From positions 1,426,001 through 1,490,000 of the forward strand of contig JAUKTV010000001.1 of the NCBI GenBank assembly GCA_030549205.1: a stretch of DNA of 64,000 nucleotides, given 5' to 3'. Both the position numbers and the translations under genes were made by a program. The DNA comes from Apiosordaria backusii (lineage: Eukaryota; Ascomycota; Sordariomycetes; Sordariales; Lasiosphaeriaceae). The notes under the pieces are model-generated. The model did no database searches and was not told where the DNA came from. It saw nothing but the letters and a program-made list of their open reading frames with translations. The first letter of the stretch is position 1. Every line of letters starts with the position of its first letter. Positions 10,120 to 21,173 of this stretch are shown one piece after another.

Positions 10120-11733
10120 TTAATGTCTCCGGCTCTTCCCACCACTATCTCTTTCCCGATTACGATCCCGGTCCCGGTCCCGGTCCCAGGCTCGGGATGA
10201 TGAGCCTCCGGGCCGAGAGTCCCGGGTGGACTTCTTGCCCTCCTTCAGGGCTTGAGCCTTTGCAAGGGGGTCAATCACAACCAACTCCTCCTCGGCCTTC
10301 TTGCGATAGCTCAGATCCTTTCCAAGCTTATCCGCTGTAAAGCTCAGCTGGTGCGACATCCAACCTTCATCGTCACTTTCTTCTTTTTCTTCCTTATCCC
10401 AGGCCTTGCAGCTCTGGCAGTTGGCGATAAAGTGCAGATCACAAACCTCTCCTTCGCCATCCTCCTCGCCGCCGTCATAATTAATAGCTGGCTGAGCCGT
10501 GGATTTCTCAGACGGCGCTTGCTCAAGCTTTGACTTGAACGATCGTAAAAGTTCCAGAGCCTCCTCTTCCTCCCTTGCAGATTGGTTACCTGGCCGCCGC
10601 TTCCTCCCACGCACCGCGGTCTCTGGTATAAGCTCCTCCAAAGCCGACTTCTTCTTTTCCTGCACTGGTTCCGTATAGATTGTCCGTTTCATGGAAGCCT
10701 TGACTGCAGCGATCTCTTCGTTGGTCTTTTCTAGAAGAGTCTTCTTTTTGGGCTCTTCCGGCTCGGGACTTGACCTGTCACTTTCCTCAATTTTTGGTCG
10801 TTGTTTCTTTGCCGGAACTGGCTCCGTAAGTTCCGGGCTCTTCGCTTGGTTCTTTGGCGGCTTTTCTGTCACATGGGCCTCTTCAACATCCCTGTGTGGA
10901 GGTTTCGGTTCTTTTTTGGAAGATCTGACTGGCATCGTCTTTTTCGTCGGTTCTTCGTCCACATCCATCACAATTCTCGTATCAAATTTTGGCTTCTTGA
11001 GGACTGGCAGGTCATCCCCCTCACCCTCCTCATCCCCAAAGCTCAACAACTGCTTGCCCCCTTTCCTCTTCTTCTGCTTCTTTTCGGTAGGAGCTGGTTT
11101 GGAAACTGGCTGGCGCACCTTCTTCTCCCTCTTCTTCATGTCCTGGAAAGGGTTGATGAGGATCTCGATGTGGGTAATTTTGATTGGGTATAATGGCCGC
11201 TCATCCTTGACCTCTGACTCGCCTATCTTGGCCAAGTTGTAGATGGTATCGCCCGCCACGCGTCCAAAGACGGTGTTCTTTCCATTCAACTCTTCAGCCT
11301 TGCCAAGAGTAAAGAAAAATTGGCTGCCATTTGTGTCAGGTTTGCCCTCGTTCGCCATGCCCAGCAATCCTCGCCTGTTGAACTTTAGACGCGAATGAAA
11401 CTCATCCTTGAAGTTGATACCGTCGGGTCCCGCGTTCTGTCCCTTCCGTTGGTCCATTGGCCATGGGTCCAGATCACCACTGTACGCGCCGCCATCGTAA
11501 ATGGATTCTCCTCCATGACCCGTGCCGGTCGGATCACCACCTTGAAGAACAAATCCGGGAATGAGACGATGGAATATCGTATTATCGTAATAGCCGTCGA
11601 GGGCCAACTGTAGGAAGTTCCGACAGGTCAATGGCGTTTGTTTCGCAAACAGTTCGATCGAAATTTCGCCGAGTGTTGTGTGGATGATGGCCGACGCCGT
11701 AGGTTGCGGCTCGAGGTTGTAGATGGCCGACAT
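10120..11733 (-). CDS. CWC27: Spliceosomal cyclophilin-type peptidyl-prolyl isomerase CWC27
   Basis: Single-exon gene of 537 residues. Residues 1 to about 200 are a cyclophilin fold with TTLGEISIELF at the N-terminus, FHRLIPGFVLQGGDPTGTG (including the active-site Arg of the FHR motif), GSQFFFTL and LNGKNTVFGRV. The rest is a long charged, Lys/Glu-rich tail ending in an Arg/Asp-rich stretch (DRDRDRNRERD), typical of splicing factors. CWC27 family proteins join the activated spliceosome with CWC22. An extra loop of about 28 residues (DGGAYSGDLDPWP onward) sits between the GGESIY and FKDEFH motifs. It is hydrophilic, reads through without splice signals and appears to be an in-frame lineage insertion. 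The gene is divergent from VMA2. Confidence 0.92.
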   Translation of the reverse strand: MSAIYNLEPQPTASAIIHTTLGEISIELFAKQTPLTCRNFLQLALDGYYDNTIFHRLIPGFVLQGGDPTGTGHGGESIYDGGAYSGDLDPWPMDQRKGQNAGPDGINFKDEFHSRLKFNRRGLLGMANEGKPDTNGSQFFFTLGKAEELNGKNTVFGRVAGDTIYNLAKIGESEVKDERPLYPIKITHIEILINPFQDMKKREKKVRQPVSKPAPTEKKQKKRKGGKQLLSFGDEEGEGDDLPVLKKPKFDTRIVMDVDEEPTKKTMPVRSSKKEPKPPHRDVEEAHVTEKPPKNQAKSPELTEPVPAKKQRPKIEESDRSSPEPEEPKKKTLLEKTNEEIAAVKASMKRTIYTEPVQEKKKSALEELIPETAVRGRKRRPGNQSAREEEEALELLRSFKSKLEQAPSEKSTAQPAINYDGGEEDGEGEVCDLHFIANCQSCKAWDKEEKEESDDEGWMSHQLSFTADKLGKDLSYRKKAEEELVVIDPLAKAQALKEGKKSTRDSRPGGSSSRAWDRDRDRDRNRERDSGGKSRRH

Positions 11734-12439
11734 GGTTGATTAGGAATTGTCGCTGTTGCGCGTCATGAAATGCGTTCTCGGCGACCAAAAAGATGGTCAG
11801 CGCCTTTGAGATGTGACGCCGAATAATGTAACCAAAATAATAGAAAAAGGATGACGCAGGGTCGAAGGCTGAATTGGAATTCAAAGTCTTAAATCTGGAT
11901 GACAGGAGAGCAGACGCAACCTTCCCTGTCAATGCTCCAAGTTGCCTGCCGGGACCTGTACATAGCACACCGCCACAATTGGAGAAATTGAACTGTGGCT
12001 GGAATGTACTTGTTTCGGGATGTATTTCACAGAAGGTGCAACTTCCCATTAGTGTGGCCTTGTACCAGTCTTCTCTACATTCCGTAATAAGCAACCTGGC
12101 TCTGTTTCACCAGCAGTTTGTTGCCGTAGCTCAACCCTCAAATATCTGTGCCTTTCAGTTGGTTTGGATGTTGTGGCTGTGCCGTATCCGTGTGGATTCT
12201 GGTGCGGGGCCCAGCAGGGTCAAGCCTGAGTGGGCGCCCGCTTATCACCGAACCGTCCAGCTTGGAGCTTGCGTCTTCGGGCAACCCACATCCGCTGGAG
12301 CTCCTCCATCGTACATCACAACCAACTTGCCAATCCACTTACCAGCCTCTCGACCCTCTAGAAAGCTCCCCGAGCCGGCCTCGACTCCCGCATTGATAAC
12401 CCGCGCCTGTCTTTTCCCTGCACAACCTGCAAAACCACC
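11734..12439. promoter_or_regulatory. Divergent promoter between CWC27 and VMA2
   Basis: About 700 bases separate the start codons of two divergently transcribed housekeeping genes. No other gene is credible here. The ORF at 11874-12443 overlaps the VMA2 start and has no recognisable domain. CT-rich leader-like sequence precedes the VMA2 ATG (12330-12439). Confidence 0.5.
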
Positions 12440-14323
12440 ATGAGTGATCCAAGAGATCCAGCCTCCTACAGGGTGACGCCCAGGCTTCGCTACAACACCG
12501 TCGGTGGTGTCAACGGACCCCTCGTCATCCTGGATAATGTCGGTCTCCCGCTTCCACTTTGATTCAACACCACCCTTTCCACCACGACGTCTCTCCTAAC
12601 TTTGGATTTTCTCACAGGTCAAATTCCCGAGATACAATGAGATTGTCAGCCTTACTCTTCCCGATGGAACTGTGCGTTCCGGTCAAGTCTTGGAGGCTCG
12701 AGGTGAGCATTATCGCCATGCTTGGATCTATGCGGTTTATTGACAGTATCTTTACAGGAAGCCGTGCCGTTGTGCAGGTATTTGCCAACCGAACTTTACG
12801 GGGCCTGGGAACATATGTTGATCGATCATGCAGGTTTTCGAGGGTACCTCTGGCATTGATGTGAAGAAGGTGAGACGGATGAGCGCATTGGGAGTACATC
12901 GGCGGCAGCTAACTCCAACCAGACCAGAGTCGAAATGACTGGAGAGAGCTTGAAGCTTGGTGTCTCCGAGGACATGTTGGGGCGCATCTTCGACGGCTCA
13001 GGTCGTGCCATTGACAAGGGCCCCAAGGTCCTGGCCGAGGAGTTCTTGGATATCAACGGCAGTCCCATCAACCCCTACTCGAGAGTAAGGCTTAATTACA
13101 GTACGGTATGACACAAGAAGCGTGTTGCTGATCTGGCGCAGGTATACCCCGAGGAAATGATTTCAACCGGTATTTCTGCCATTGATACGATGAACTCGAT
13201 TGCGCGTGGCCAAAAGATTCCCATCTTCTCGGCCGCTGGTCTCCCCCACAACGAAATCGCCGCCCAGATCTGCCGACAGGCCGGCTTGGTTCAGCGCAAG
13301 GGTGTAACAAACAAAGGCGTACATGACGACCATGAGGAGAACTTCTCCATTGTCTTTGCTGCCATGGGTGTCAATTTGGAAACAGCCCGTTTCTTCACTC
13401 GCGACTTCGAGGAGAACGGCAGTTTGGAGCGCACCACTCTTTTCCTCAACCTTGCCAACGACCCTACGTAAGTATTGACAGTAAGTTTAATCCTGGATCC
13501 TGGTTACTAACCCGTTCTTAGTATCGAACGTATCATTACACCCCGTCTCGCCCTTACTACCGCCGAGTACTATGCCTACCAACTCGAGAAGCACGTCCTC
13601 GTCATTCTCACCGATCTTTCGGCCTACTGCGATGCTCTTCGTGAGGTCTCTGCTGCCCGTGAAGAAGTTCCCGGTCGCCGTGGTTTCCCCGGTTACATGT
13701 ACACCGATTTGTCGACCATCTACGAACGTGCTGGCCGTGTCGAAGGCCGCAACGGTTCGATTACCCAGATTCCCATTCTCACTATGCCCAACGACGACAT
13801 TACGCATCCTATTCCTGATTTGACTGGTTACATTACCGAGGGTCAAATCTTCGTCGACCGTGGTCTGTACAACCGTGGTATTTACCCCCCTATTAACGTG
13901 CTCCCGTCGCTGTCCCGTCTGATGAAGTCTGCCATTGGTGAGGGCATGACTCGCAAGGACCACGGTGATGTATCCAACCAGCTGTACGCCAAGTATGCCA
14001 TCGGTCGTGATGCGGCCGCCATGAAGGCTGTCGTTGGCGAGGAAGCCTTGTCTCCCGAGGACAAGAAGTCGTTGGAATTCCTCGACAAGTTCGAACGGAC
14101 CTTTATCAACCAGGGCCCGTACGAGGGACGCACAATCTTCGAGTCCCTCGACCTCGCGTGGAGTTTGCTGCGCATCTACCGCAAGGACATGCTCAACCGT
14201 ATTCCGGCCGATATTATTGACGAGTTCTACTCGAGAACCCCATCAGACCGTAAGGGCAAGGCCCCGACCAAGGACACCAGGGACACTGAGGCGCCTCAGG
14301 AGGAGAACCTTATCGACGCTTAA
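12440..14323 (+). CDS. VMA2: V-type proton ATPase subunit B
   Basis: Non-catalytic nucleotide-binding subunit of the V1 sector of the vacuolar proton pump. Seven exons: 12440-12538, 12618-12702, 12758-12777, 12834-12869, 12923-13084, 13142-13467 and 13522-14323, giving 509 residues, the usual length for this family. The joins give VKFPRYNEIVSLTLPDGT, then EARGSRAVVQ, then VFEGTSGIDVKK, then TRVEMTGESLKLGVSEDMLG, all characteristic of subunit B. Downstream are IPIFSAAGLPHNEIAAQI, GSLERTTLFLNLANDPT and SALREVSAAREEVPGR-like motifs (here CDALREVSAAREE). Exons 3 and 4 are only 20 and 36 nt. The first intron has a slightly unusual GTCGGT donor. The N-terminal splice pattern is supported by frame at every junction. 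The start reads MSDPRDPASYRVTPRLRYN. Confidence 0.95.
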
Positions 14324-15672
14324 ATAGGGCGGTGCAAGATAACCGGTGCATAGAGCCTAGAGAGCGGGATGATCCAGTGACCGGGTTCGGAGGAGTGTTC
14401 CTTTTATTAATGCGTTCAGGGCCTGTGTTTCTTTGAAGGCTTCATTCTGTATGGGTAGCGCAAGACTTGTATATGATAGTATCGGACTGTTTTGGCGAGC
14501 TGCAGATTGGAATTCGACAGTGTTTATGGTTACGGAGTATAGCCAGTGATGCATTTTAAGCATGTTCTTTTGCCGGCTGCCAATGTCATTGGAGCGCATG
14601 TATACCCTGGCTTTGTATTGTGTTGATGCCGCCACTGCAAGTGACTTCGAGATGCCCTAGGGCAGAGATGAGCGCAAGAGGAACGTTAGAACAGAGAATG
14701 TCTATACAAAGTATTGTTTCTGAGCCTTTCATCAACCCACAAGCAAGCACAAGAACAAAGGTATTCTCTTGATCCATCTTCCTGGGCTTGGCAGGAGTTT
14801 AACTAAGCTCCAGCGTGCTATCGACAGGGGACGATCATGTGGAGATATCCCCGCATTCCTCCGTTGACAGACGAGAGCTCCAACGGCAAGCACAGAGCCG
14901 CTCCAATGATTGCTTGCTACGACGTCATTCCATCCGCGTGTCTGTCGCAATTGTTCCGCGAATCTCTGGCAAGAATTCAGGAAGATGCTATTGTGATCTG
15001 AAGGGTTTGCTAGTCTTGCGATTTGGGGGAAGAGAAGGGGCCGGTGGTGTAAGTAGGCGGTTTCTCAATTGAGTCTGTCATGTTGTTTTGATCGTGATCA
15101 ATGAAGCAACTTCTTTATTGGTGTCAACAGCATGGCTTGAGACCCCAGATCTTACAGTGCAACAGTTGTGGAGAATTAACGGTCTTGTCACACAGCATCG
15201 GCATCATATATCGAGTTCAATGTGCGTGCCGGCTGCGACTGCAACACTGACCGCGTCCACTCATTGAGACCGACCTCGACGGGAAAATTGAGATCTCCCG
15301 TGACACTCACCTTACCTCGTGGTCACACCCTCCTTTACCTTCTCTCAACCAGACGAAAAGGCGTGGCTGGTTGGCGGCGTCAAGGTTTCCTCTCCTCCCA
15401 AATAACCGGATGCAGGCGACTCTTTCCCGTTTACCACCTACCGGTCTGGAGACCCCCCTCCTCGCGTAACCTGTTGACCTTCCTTGCTTAGTGGGTTGTT
15501 GCATTCGCTCTCAAAGGTTCCATACCCACGGGATGAGCTTGATGGAGCTCTGGATTGATTATATTAACCCATCACTCTCTCCCCTTTCTTTTTTTCATTC
15601 TCTCACTCAACTCATGATCTGAGTCCACCCTCTCACTTCACCGGTGCTCAACACCACACTCATTTCATCACC
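14324..15672. other. Intergenic region, nothing recognised
   Basis: About 1.35 kb between VMA2 and the aldose epimerase gene. Only short overlapping ORFs are seen. CT-rich sequence at 15575-15660 just before the next ATG looks like a fungal promoter or leader. Confidence 0.5.
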
Positions 15673-16881
15673 ATGCGTCTCCCCTACCTCCCCCTCGCAG
15701 CCCTGCTGCTCCAACCCTCCCTCTCTGCCCCCTCCTTCACCGGCGAACCCGACTCCACAGGGAAATACTGGCTCTTCGCCGAGGGCATCACCGCCAGCTT
15801 CATCCCCTACGGCGCCTCCATCTCCAATCTCATCATCACCGACAAACACGGCATCGACCGTGACATCGTCACCGGCTTCGACAACGCCTCTTATTACTCC
15901 ATCGACCCAGTCCACGCTCACTTCGGCGGTGTCCCAGGCCGCTACGCCAACCGTATTAAAAACTCCACCTTCACCCTCGACAACGAAGAGCACCACATCC
16001 TCCCCAACGAGCACCCAACCCCCTCCCACCCCGCCGGGGTAAACACCCTCCACGGCGGCCCCAACGGCTGGGACTACCGCAACTTCACCGTAGTCTCCTA
16101 CACCCAATCCTCCATCACTTTCAGTCTCATCGACCCAGACGGGTCAGAAGGCTTCCCCGGCGAGGTTATTTCCTACATCACCTACACCCTCTCCAATAAC
16201 AAAACCTGGGACGCGAAAATGGTCGCCATCCCCACCACCAAAAAGACCCCCATCATGTTGTCCAGTCATACCTATTGGAACCTAGACGGTTTCGCAAACA
16301 ATGAGACCACCACCGCGCTAAATCACACCTTGTGGTTGCCGTACAGCGGGCAAACCGTCGCGGTGGATTCCATTCTCATCCCCACGGGGGATATCCTCCC
16401 CGCTCCCAAAGGGTCAGTCAACGACTTCTGGTCTTCCCCCAAGCAAATCGGGGAGGGGTTTGCCCTCCCGGAAATAGACGGCAACTGCGGGGGGGATTGC
16501 ACAGGGTATGACAACTGCTGGCTCGTCAACCGGCCTCACCCGTACGATTGGCGGTCAGAAGAGAAACTCGTCGCGAGGCTGGAGAGCAATTGGAGCGGGA
16601 TCAGGCTGGACATTTGGAGCGATCAGGAGGCGTTCCAGATGTACAGCTGCAACGGGATGAACGGGAGCATGCCCCTCAAGACAACCCAGGGGATCTTTGA
16701 TGACGAGGAAAACTTCCCGAGGACGATACCGCAGTATGGGTGTGTTGTGCTTGAAGTGCAGGATTGGATCGACGGGATTAACCACCCTGAGTGGGGGAGG
16801 GGTTCGAAGCAAATCTTTGAACCGGGGGGCGATCCGTATGTCCTGCAGGTGAGGCATCGGTTCAGTGTTGATGATGCTTAA
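15673..16881 (+). CDS. Secreted aldose 1-epimerase (galactose mutarotase) family protein
   Basis: Single exon, 402 residues. The first 18 residues (MRLPYLPLAALLLQPSLS) form a signal peptide with likely cleavage near SLSAP, so the protein is probably secreted. Mutarotases interconvert alpha and beta anomers of hexoses. Family motifs are visible: VPGRYANRIKNSTF, a catalytic-type His in NTLHGGPNGWDYRNF, SSHTYWNLDGF, and near the end LEVQDWIDGINHPEWG, which corresponds to the C-terminal Glu-containing motif. Several N-glycosylation sequons (NAS, NST, NFT, NKT, NET, NHT, NWS, NGS) fit secretion. A pair of cysteines in GNCGGDCTGYDNC suggests disulfides. Extracellular members are common in plant-biomass-degrading fungi; the actual sugar substrate is unknown. 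Confidence 0.9.
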   Translation: MRLPYLPLAALLLQPSLSAPSFTGEPDSTGKYWLFAEGITASFIPYGASISNLIITDKHGIDRDIVTGFDNASYYSIDPVHAHFGGVPGRYANRIKNSTFTLDNEEHHILPNEHPTPSHPAGVNTLHGGPNGWDYRNFTVVSYTQSSITFSLIDPDGSEGFPGEVISYITYTLSNNKTWDAKMVAIPTTKKTPIMLSSHTYWNLDGFANNETTTALNHTLWLPYSGQTVAVDSILIPTGDILPAPKGSVNDFWSSPKQIGEGFALPEIDGNCGGDCTGYDNCWLVNRPHPYDWRSEEKLVARLESNWSGIRLDIWSDQEAFQMYSCNGMNGSMPLKTTQGIFDDEENFPRTIPQYGCVVLEVQDWIDGINHPEWGRGSKQIFEPGGDPYVLQVRHRFSVDDA

Positions 16882-17110
16882 GGGCTCAAAAAAGTCTCAC
16901 AAGAGCTCAAATAAAAAGGAAATCTCCCATCAAAGTGGCCGCTGCATTGTTCAAGTGTGACATCGTGAAATTAATCTCTTCGTCTATAGAATCAGGTATC
17001 ATCTCTTTAAAGAACCGGAAAAAAAACACATTCAAATACCCAGAAAACCAGCAGCCGCCCATGCTCTTTTTCTTTTTTTCTTTTTTTTTCTTTTCCTACC
17101 CAGGTCATCC

Positions 17111-18529
17111 CTAAACATCGTTCTCATACCCCTCCGTCTTCATGTCCAGCAAGCCCAGGTCCTCTTCTTCCTCATGTGTCCGCTCATACTCCTCAATCGT
17201 CATCTGCTCATCCGGCAGATCCGGGTTATCCGCCAAACTCTGGACGTAGCTGGCCGCCAATGGGTCGGTCAACACGATAGTGAACTCCTTCTCGCCCTTG
17301 ATGGCGGCATTGAGCCCATCGAAAAAGTCGTTCCACCTCGACGCCTCGGTGTCGCTGAGAGAGTCGTTCTTCCGCTTGGTCTTCTCCTCATCCGCATCGG
17401 CCTCGAAGATCTGATTGTGAAGATCATCACGGACTTGGGTGAGGAGACCCTCAACAGTAGTAAATCTGCCGCCCAATGTGCCTGGGTTGACGGAAAGGCT
17501 GAGCTCTGGGCACTCGAGCGCGCAGCTCTCGCTCTTAAGGATATCGCGGGCAAGATCCACATCAGTCTTGACCTTGAGGATGACCTTCCTGCCCTTCTCA
17601 GGAACCTCACCACCAGTCTTGACATCGTTAGACTTGTACCCGCAGGCATCGCAGGTCGTGTTCATGATGACGACCTGTCTGAAGTGAGGGATGTCGACCA
17701 TCTTCATGTTGGTCGTGCAAGGGTGCATGCAGCCTGGGCAGGAGGCGGGGAACTGGTAGACTTGGTCGGGGATGATGTCGCCGCTATCGTCGAGGCCTTC
17801 TTTGTTGGTATCGGCGAGACCAAGGGCTTCGTTCTGCTCAGGGGTACGGAGATACTCGCGCTTCTCCCACTTGCCAACGCCATCGCGCGGGTCGGGGGCG
17901 ATGAAGCTGTTGCCTGCCGGGTCGTCGACCGACACCCGGAAGGGGAATGCCTCGCCAGCAAGCATTTTTCTGCCTTTGGCAATGATCTCTGCGACCTTGG
18001 CGGCCGTCTCTGGGGTCTCCTTCACGCGCTTCTCCTGGTCGAATGCAAGATCGTCCACAATAGTTGTCAGCAGACCCTCCACGTTTGTGAGCTGGCCCTT
18101 GCCAGCGGGAACCTCGACGTCGAGTTCGATGAACTTGACGGTGGCTGTGTCGGACTTGACAACCTGGCGTTGGAAATCGTCCATGTCTCTTAACCGGAGC
18201 TCATAGTGGGCACCCTTGAGCTGGAAGGTGCCGGCTGGTTGAATCTCGTTGTTGTTGAAGCCACAGTGATCGCAGTTGAAGGACATGATGATAATCTCGC
18301 GGAAATAGGGAATCTTGGTGAGGAGAAGGCGGGTCATGCCCTATGAGTACGAATTAGTATCGGCGCATTCCTCGATCTTGAAGTACTCAAGTTTGCGACT
18401 TACATTTTCATGGCAGTTCATGCAGAGAGACTCAATCTCGTCAATGGGCTTGAAGTCGTCTTCGGCCTCGCCATTGGTGGTGACGGTCTGCTCGACCTTC
18501 TCGCCAATAGGGTTAAAGAGGTCTGTCAT
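17111..18529 (-). CDS. ZPR1: Zinc finger protein ZPR1
   Basis: Two exons (18529-18404 and 18340-17111) with an intron at 18341-18403 (GTAAGT donor), giving 451 residues. The protein has two tandem ZPR1 modules. The first zinc finger is split by the intron: CMNCHEN joins GMTRLLLTKIPYFREIIIMSFNCDHCG. The second has CPGCMHPCTTNMKMVDIPHFRQVVIMNTTCDACG. Each is followed by a beta-rich ZPR1-type domain with the VEGLLT motif. ZPR1 proteins bind and help fold translation elongation factor eEF1A and move between cytoplasm and nucleus. The start at 18529 (MTDLFNPIGEKVEQ) is preferred over an in-frame ATG at 18622 because the upstream extension looks like leader sequence. The tail is acidic (HEEEEDLGLLD). 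Confidence 0.95.
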
Positions 18530-18813
18530 TTTTGCTGTTGTGCTGTTTTGTCTGTTGCCTGGTGATGACCGAGTATCGAGAGAAAACAAATTTTTGGAGG
18601 GGTAACTCTGCGATAAAATCATTCTTTGGCGGGGTAGTTGGCTCTGAACCTATAGTGGGACACAACCGTTTGGCAGGTCCTGGATTATGTCATAAGGCTA
18701 GGCGGAACCTGATGGTACCCCAAGGTTCCGGAACGTTCTCATTGCTCAGGCGGCTTCATTGGGCAGTCACACGGCAGTAAATGTCTTCTGGTTCGATAGC
18801 TGAGCCATGAGAC

Positions 18814-19440
18814 TTACTTCGACATGAAATCGGCAAGGCTCAACCCAGGCGAAGGTCTGGAATTCTTGGATTGCTCCAGCAGAGCTTGGAGGCCCGCTTT
18901 CCGGGACTTCGCCCTCTTCTTGCTGTTTGCATTGGACGTCGGCTTCTGGGAGGATGTCGTCGCTTCTAGCGAACCTGAGGCCTTGGGCAGAGATGGGGTT
19001 GCTCCCAGGGCCGCGGCCTTGAAGATCTTGTGGGCCGGTTTGACAGTGCGGCGCGCAATGGGAGCCGGAGCCGGAAGCTTGATCTCTATTTGCGAGGAAC
19101 AATGGCCACACTCGATGCGCTTGGTCGGGCCAGAGGACCGAGGCTCTCGTCTCTTCCCCTTCTCGACCTTTGATGCTGGAGGCGTCGGTTGTTTCTTTCT
19201 GGCCAATACTTTTTTGTCCCTCTTGAAGGTCAAACTACTGTCTTCCCCAAAAGCCAGGATATGGCCACAGGCGGTGCAGACATGCTGTCGATGGACCTCA
19301 GGAAGAGCAATTTCATGCTCAAACATCAAATCATTTCGCTGCCTCAGGATGTATGCCGACGTCTCGGGTGCCGTAAGCGCTAGAAGATGGCCTGCATCTG
19401 TCAAGAACTTCAAGGCCGGACTTGGATCGACGGTGGCCAT
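18814..19440 (-). CDS. Rpr2/Rpp21/Snm1-type RNase P or MRP subunit
   Basis: Single exon, 208 residues. The N-terminal half is helical (LKFLTDAGHLLAL, TSAYILRQRNDLM). It is followed by two CxxC pairs, CTACGHI and CGHCSS, about 55 residues apart, with a basic Lys/Arg-rich linker between them. That layout is characteristic of the zinc-binding Rpr2/Rpp21/Snm1 domain of RNase P and RNase MRP, which process tRNA and rRNA precursors. The C-terminal third is a basic, Ser/Ala/Lys-rich tail ending SLADFMSK. I cannot tell whether it serves RNase P, MRP or both. It lies downstream of ZPR1's start on the same strand, but fungal genes are monocistronic and no shared role is implied. Confidence 0.75.
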   Translation of the reverse strand: MATVDPSPALKFLTDAGHLLALTAPETSAYILRQRNDLMFEHEIALPEVHRQHVCTACGHILAFGEDSSLTFKRDKKVLARKKQPTPPASKVEKGKRREPRSSGPTKRIECGHCSSQIEIKLPAPAPIARRTVKPAHKIFKAAALGATPSLPKASGSLEATTSSQKPTSNANSKKRAKSRKAGLQALLEQSKNSRPSPGLSLADFMSK

Positions 19441-21173
19441 TTTGCACGGGGTGGATGGGCGTTTGTTACGGGTAAGGTAGCGGAGGTTGGTGATGTTGAA
19501 GTTTCAGTCGCGCTTGACCAAAGACCCTTGATGGTAAATGTGGACCCAGCGCCACAAGCCACAGTCGAAATTACGGTAACGTTGCAGGGTTGGTGGCAAA
19601 TAACGAAAGAACGTAATGCTCCTTCAGCCCTATCTCACTTCATGATCAAGAAGAGTCTATTACAAGAGCGAATAGAGCATCTGAATATAACACTTCGTTG
19701 ACTTTTCCCATAATCTGTTTGCTCACAAATATCTCCACCAATGTCCGTATGTAACTTATTCTTTGCAGGCCATCTGTATCCGCACTTATTAGCATGAGCT
19801 TCATGAAGCATCAAGCACCCAATTTCAAGGCCTTCTCTCTTCCCGGTTTCTGCAGAGTTGCCTTATCACAGCACGTTCTAATTCTTACTGAGTACTTATC
19901 CAATCAACGACTTGTCCAGGATATTTTGTAGGTTTTGTGGTGTTGTTCGCCCGCATATCCCCCACACGGAAGCCATCCAGGATTACCCCAAAATTATCCT
20001 ATGCTAATCCAGGGGCGCTGTGTTCTGGACCCTTGGCTCGTTCTCAGTGGGCGAAATAGATCACGAGATGCGCCCTCGACGACAGAAAGGGCTCAGTGCC
20101 TTGAACTTCCTTGACTAGCCGCTGCATCGGGTATTGAGTCACGAGCCCTCCTGCCCTCCCTGGAGAATTCTTCTCGTTTTCGCCTGGTGCGACCTGCAAG
20201 CAAGCGAGCAGTGCATGTGCAAGCTGCAGTTGAGAGCTGACCCTACATTTGAGCGCCGTCTATGTTGGTGGAGCACGTTGGGCAACGACTAGGGAGCGGT
20301 GAGAGGATGGAGCCTCGAAAAGAGACATGTCGTCAGCAGTTGAAACAAGAGATAAACATTTGTATGTTTAACAAGGAACTCCAACAAGAAGAGAAGTTTT
20401 TATAAGCGCAAAGTGTAGATAATGCATTGAGGAACTCCAGCAACCTATAAAAACCAGGCTGAGATGCTCGTGGTGTGGAAACCCAGTGACGGGATGTGGC
20501 AGGGGTCCTTCGAAATTGGCCAATCACACCGACTGCTGGCGCCACTGATAGCTGCTGCACGATGTCACTGGTTCCGGCCAACAAATGCCATGTCTGTCTC
20601 GCCGCGGATAGAACAGCTTTCTTGCTATGTGCATTGTTCCCAGCAGTGAGCTCATGGATCGTCGGTGTTGATTGTACTGATAAACCCAATTGCTCCCATC
20701 CCCGTCCCCCATGGAAAACGTGTGTGACGTGCGTGGCAGACAGACCATCGAGGTTCCCACTCTTGTACCCATCACGGGATCGAGCCTTCCACTCTCCACT
20801 ACATTCTTCATGCTGTGACTTCCTCTCTCCCTTCCTTCCTCGTGCTACCAATGGCCTCTTTCCATTGTCTTCCAAAGTTCAAGATTTACTTGTTGAGATA
20901 TCCGCACTCCCCTAAACTTTTCAAACACGGCCGAGAAGAACAACCCCGACCGCTTCAACGTTGTTATCTGTCGCCTCTGTTACCACAACTCTGAACTCAT
21001 CACTACCCCGAACATACAAACAACATATCACCTACCACAACACACGGCACTGATTTACCGCCGATAGCCGGCGCGAAACATACCTTCCCTGAGCCTTTTG
21101 CTTTAGATACCCATTACCTATTGTCTTTCTGGTTCTTCCTTATTGCAGACGTGGCCAGCAACTGCTGGACAAT
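19441..21173. promoter_or_regulatory. Divergent intergenic region upstream of GDE1
   Basis: About 1.7 kb between the Rpr2-type gene (-) and GDE1 (+). The ORFs inside (20333-20875 -, 20496-20915 +) lie opposite each other without domains. CACGTT-type E-boxes occur at 19872-19877, 20274-20279 and, inverted (AACGTG), at 20717-20722. Such boxes can bind Pho4/NUC-1-type phosphate regulators, which would fit GDE1. CT-rich leader sequence runs 20800-21170. Confidence 0.4.

Noticed and set aside
17174..18193. 339-codon plus-strand ORF opposite ZPR1
   Set aside because: It is the antisense of the confidently identified ZPR1 gene and shows no recognisable domain.
20333..20875. 180-codon minus-strand ORF between the Rpr2-type gene and GDE1
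   Set aside because: No domain, low-quality composition, overlapped by a 139-codon ORF on the other strand, and located in a likely promoter.
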